Positions 5,586 to 7,338 of a stretch of 7,338 nucleotides of DNA are shown here, piece after piece (position 1 is the first letter of the stretch; every line of letters begins with the position of its first letter). Position numbers and translations under genes: made by a program. Where the stretch lies: the NCBI GenBank assembly GCA_028717105.1, contig JAQUOM010000078.1:1-7338 (forward strand), in the 5' to 3' direction. The notes under the pieces are model-generated. The model searched no databases and was not told the DNA's origin. It saw nothing but the letters and a program-made list of their open reading frames with translations. Source of the DNA: Candidatus Omnitrophota bacterium (GTDB taxonomy: Bacteria; Omnitrophota; Gorgyraeia; Velamenicoccales; Velamenicoccaceae).

Positions 5586-7338
5586 ACCTGCCAGCGGAGC
5601 CTCCGCGTCATATCAGCCTCGGATCGTTGAAGAGAAGTGGGCTGAATTCTGGGCCCGGACCCCGCTATTCCACGCTTCTGTTGAATCCGGCAAGCCCCCT
5701 TTTACGATCGCTATCCCGCCGCCCAATGTCACGGGGATCCTGCATATGGGTCATGCCTTGAATGACACCTTGCAGGACATCCTGATACGTATGCGCCGCA
5801 TGCAGGGATACGAAGTCCTCTGGATGCCGGGGACGGATCATGCCGGCATCGCGACACAGAATGTCGTGGAGAGGCAGATCGCCAAAGAGGGCTTGAGCCG
5901 TGATAAGCTGGGCCGAGAGAAATTCCTGGAACGCGTCTGGCAATGGAAAAAAGACTACGGCTCGACGATTATCACGCAGCTCAAGCGGCTTGGCGCCACG
6001 TGCGATTGGCCGCGGGAACGTTTCACCATGGACGACGCGTATTCCCGCGCCGTCACGGAAGTCTTCGTCTCTCTTTATGAACAAGGCCTGATTTACCAGG
6101 GCGATTACATTATCAACTGGTGTCCGCGCTGCCAGACGGCGCTTGCCGATGAGGAGGCGCCGCACCATGACCTGGACGGGAAGCTGTATTACATCAAGTA
6201 TCCGCTGAAAATAGTGGGCCCGTTGGCCGGTAAGCGGGTTAGCGGGTTGAAACCGGCGAACCGGCGGACCAGGCAACCGGTTGACCATATCGTCGTCGCC
6301 ACGACGCGGCCGGAGACTATGCTGGGCGATACGGCGGTTGCCGTCAATCCCAAAGACAGAAGATATAAGCATTTGATCGGTGCGACGCTTGTGTTGCCGT
6401 TGATCGGCCGCGAGATCAAGATCATCGGCGACAAGCTCGTCGACAAGTCTTTCGGCACGGGCGCCGTCAAGGTGACGCCGGCCCACGACCCCAATGATTA
6501 CCAGATGGGCAAAACGCATGGGTTGGAATTCATCAACATCATGCAGCCCGATGCGGTCCTTAATGCCCAGGCAGGGGACTATGCCGGTATGGATCGTTTT
6601 GAGGCCAGGGAAGCCATTATCGAGGATTTGACGGAGCGCAAGCTCCTCGTCAAGATCGAGCCCCATCGCCACGCCGTCGGCCATTGCTACCGTTGCCACA
6701 CCATCATTGAGCCCTATCTCTCCAAGCAGTGGTTTGTGCGCATGAAACCCCTTGCCAAACCGGCGAAGGAAGCGGTCCTTAAAGGCAAGATCGCTTTTAC
6801 GCCTAAGCGCTGGACAAAGGTCTATCTGAACTGGATGGAGAACATCAAGGATTGGTGTATTTCGCGCCAGATCTGGTGGGGACACCGGCTTCCCGTTTAT
6901 TATTGTCAGCGGTGTATGGCAGAAACAGCAAGCAAATCCCAAGTTCCAATTTCCCATGACAAAAATCTTAAAGCTAAACAAAAAGGGATTGTTGTTTCGA
7001 GGAAGAAACCGGAGAGATGCCCGGATTGCGGAGGGACGGATTTGAGGCAGGACGAAGATGTCCTTGATACGTGGTTTTCTTCTTGGCTGTGGCCATTCGC
7101 GACGTTCGGATGGCCGTTTTCGAAAAATCAGTCTACAGTCCACAATCCGCAGTCCACGGAAAATCATGAATCCATGGACCGTGGGCCATCGGCCATGGAC
7201 GAACAAATAAAAGAACTGAATTATTTCTATCCTACGTCGGTGTTGATTACGGCCCCCGAGATCATCTTTTTCTGGGTGGCGCGCATGATCATGGCGGGTT
7301 TTGCCTTTATGGGGTCGATTCCCTTCAAGGACGTTTTT
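5578..7338 (+). CDS. valS: Valyl-tRNA synthetase, N-terminal part (3' partial)
   Basis: Class I aminoacyl-tRNA synthetase that charges tRNA-Val with valine. The right edge cuts it at residue 587, so the KMSKS loop and anticodon-binding region lie outside. Visible in order: IPPPNVTGILHMGHA (46-60) with the HIGH-type HMGH at 56-59; GTDHAGIATQ (85-94); INWCPRC (Cys182, Cys185); the editing domain with TTRPETMLGD (242-251) and GTGAVKVTPAHDPNDY (293-308); GHCYRC (Cys370, Cys373); WCISRQIWWGHRLP (426-439); a likely zinc knuckle, Cys443/Cys446 with Cys481/Cys484; DVLDTWFSS (494-502); and YPTSVLITAPEIIFFWVARM (551-570). The start is firm: in this frame a TGA sits at 5572, the ATG at 5578 is the first start, and it overlaps the cimA stop (ATGAGTGA). 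The Shine-Dalgarno match is weak (GGAG at 5562, 12 bases away), consistent with coupled translation. Three repeat-built segments (residues about 211-236, 447-468 and 514-544) lengthen the protein without breaking the frame. This is a strong assignment. Confidence 0.96.
   Translation, partial: MSEPASGASASYQPRIVEEKWAEFWARTPLFHASVESGKPPFTIAIPPPNVTGILHMGHALNDTLQDILIRMRRMQGYEVLWMPGTDHAGIATQNVVERQIAKEGLSRDKLGREKFLERVWQWKKDYGSTIITQLKRLGATCDWPRERFTMDDAYSRAVTEVFVSLYEQGLIYQGDYIINWCPRCQTALADEEAPHHDLDGKLYYIKYPLKIVGPLAGKRVSGLKPANRRTRQPVDHIVVATTRPETMLGDTAVAVNPKDRRYKHLIGATLVLPLIGREIKIIGDKLVDKSFGTGAVKVTPAHDPNDYQMGKTHGLEFINIMQPDAVLNAQAGDYAGMDRFEAREAIIEDLTERKLLVKIEPHRHAVGHCYRCHTIIEPYLSKQWFVRMKPLAKPAKEAVLKGKIAFTPKRWTKVYLNWMENIKDWCISRQIWWGHRLPVYYCQRCMAETASKSQVPISHDKNLKAKQKGIVVSRKKPERCPDCGGTDLRQDEDVLDTWFSSWLWPFATFGWPFSKNQSTVHNPQSTENHESMDRGPSAMDEQIKELNYFYPTSVLITAPEIIFFWVARMIMAGFAFMGSIPFKDVF
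6225..6282 (+). repeat. Inverted 8-base tandem array inside valS (insert 1)
   Basis: AGCGGGTT occurs twice in perfect tandem (6233-6240, 6241-6248), preceded by a degenerate unit at 6225. After the two bases GA come two perfect copies of AACCGGCG (6251-6258, 6259-6266), then degenerate units at 6267 and 6275. The right unit matches the reverse complement of the left unit at 6 of 8 bases, so the array could form an imperfect hairpin. It is about 66% GC over 6221-6285. It encodes part of a basic stretch between the YPL and HIVVATTRPE blocks, where other ValRS proteins have a much shorter link. Confidence 0.75.
6934..6961 (+). repeat. Degenerate 7-base tandem units inside valS (insert 2)
   Basis: AAATCCC, AAGTTCC and AATTTCC follow one another at 6934, 6941 and 6948, with a weaker unit after them. 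They sit in an AT-rich patch (6921-6984, about 33% GC against about 51% in the 75 bases before it). The patch encodes roughly 20 extra residues between the two Cys pairs of the zinc knuckle. AATCCC at 6935 and GGGATT at 6985 are a short inverted pair, which is too little to claim a hairpin. Confidence 0.5.
7129..7202 (+). repeat. Inverted 7-base tandem array inside valS (insert 3)
   Basis: Units at 7129, 7136, 7143 and 7150 match CAGTCCA at 6, 7, 5 and 7 of 7 positions. After a spacer (7157-7174) come units at 7175, 7182, 7189 and 7196 of the form TGGACCG or TGGGCCA, which are diverged reverse complements. The innermost pair (7150 with 7175) pairs at 6 of 7 bases; the outer pairs are poorer. 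CCATGG occurs twice in the right arm (7172, 7193). The segment encodes a polar Ser/Asn/Gln/His-rich run between FGWP and ELNYFYPT, where relatives have only a few residues. Confidence 0.75.

Noticed and set aside
5594..5606. GCGGAG-C-CTCCGC palindrome just after the valS start
   Set aside because: The loop is one base (five if the inner pairs open), there is no T-run, and it lies within coding sequence, so it is not a terminator. An effect on initiation is possible but unsupported.
5665..7206. Minus-strand open frame of 513 codons antisense to valS
   Set aside because: It lies entirely opposite a gene with full ValRS motifs. Its translation has no recognisable domain, is rich in Arg/His/Leu/Asp, and its first residues come from the repeat insert at 7129-7202. 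This is a shadow of codon bias on the plus strand.
6208..7209. The valS inserts as introns, inteins or insertion sequences
   Set aside because: They are far too short, have no splice, intein or transposase signals, and the reading frame continues straight through them. Translation as loop extensions is simpler.

Overview
The window is a single plus-strand gene cluster of five tightly packed protein genes. No gap between genes is longer than 6 bases, and I found no RNA gene, CRISPR array, insertion sequence, internal promoter or terminator. Both edges cut a gene. The protein families are bacterial, good Shine-Dalgarno sites precede most starts, and base composition is moderately GC-rich. The order (ApgM-type enzyme, CstA, aspartate kinase, GSU1798-type citramalate synthase, ValS) suggests an uncultured or anaerobic lineage such as Omnitrophota or a Desulfobacterota-like group. 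That guess rests on remembered gene neighbourhoods and is weak.

Layout: (1) 2-1168, C-terminal ~99% of an ApgM-like alkaline-phosphatase-superfamily enzyme, either phosphoglycerate mutase or, given its neighbours, a homoserine kinase of the ThrB2/TIGR02535 type. (2) 1165-2763, a short CstA-family carbon-starvation/pyruvate transporter. (3) 2770-3990, aspartate kinase LysC with a convincing internal start at 3508 for a separate regulatory beta subunit. (4) 4005-5585, (R)-citramalate synthase CimA. (5) 5578 to the right edge, the N-terminal 587 residues of valyl-tRNA synthetase.

The genes fit one theme. LysC opens the aspartate family (Lys, Met, Thr). The ApgM-like enzyme may supply the homoserine kinase step to threonine. 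CimA makes the isoleucine precursor from pyruvate and acetyl-CoA without threonine. CstA could bring in pyruvate, and ValS uses valine, another pyruvate-derived branched-chain amino acid. ATGA and ATGAGTGA stop/start overlaps point to translational coupling.

The most unusual signal is inside valS. Three short segments (about 6208-6285, 6916-6984 and 7117-7209) interrupt the gene between conserved blocks. Each is built from degenerate 7- or 8-base tandem units, two of them as inverted arrays that could fold into hairpins. All three keep the reading frame open and appear to add about 20-25 residues each at loop positions. This looks like satellite-type intergenic repeats tolerated, or domesticated, within an essential enzyme.
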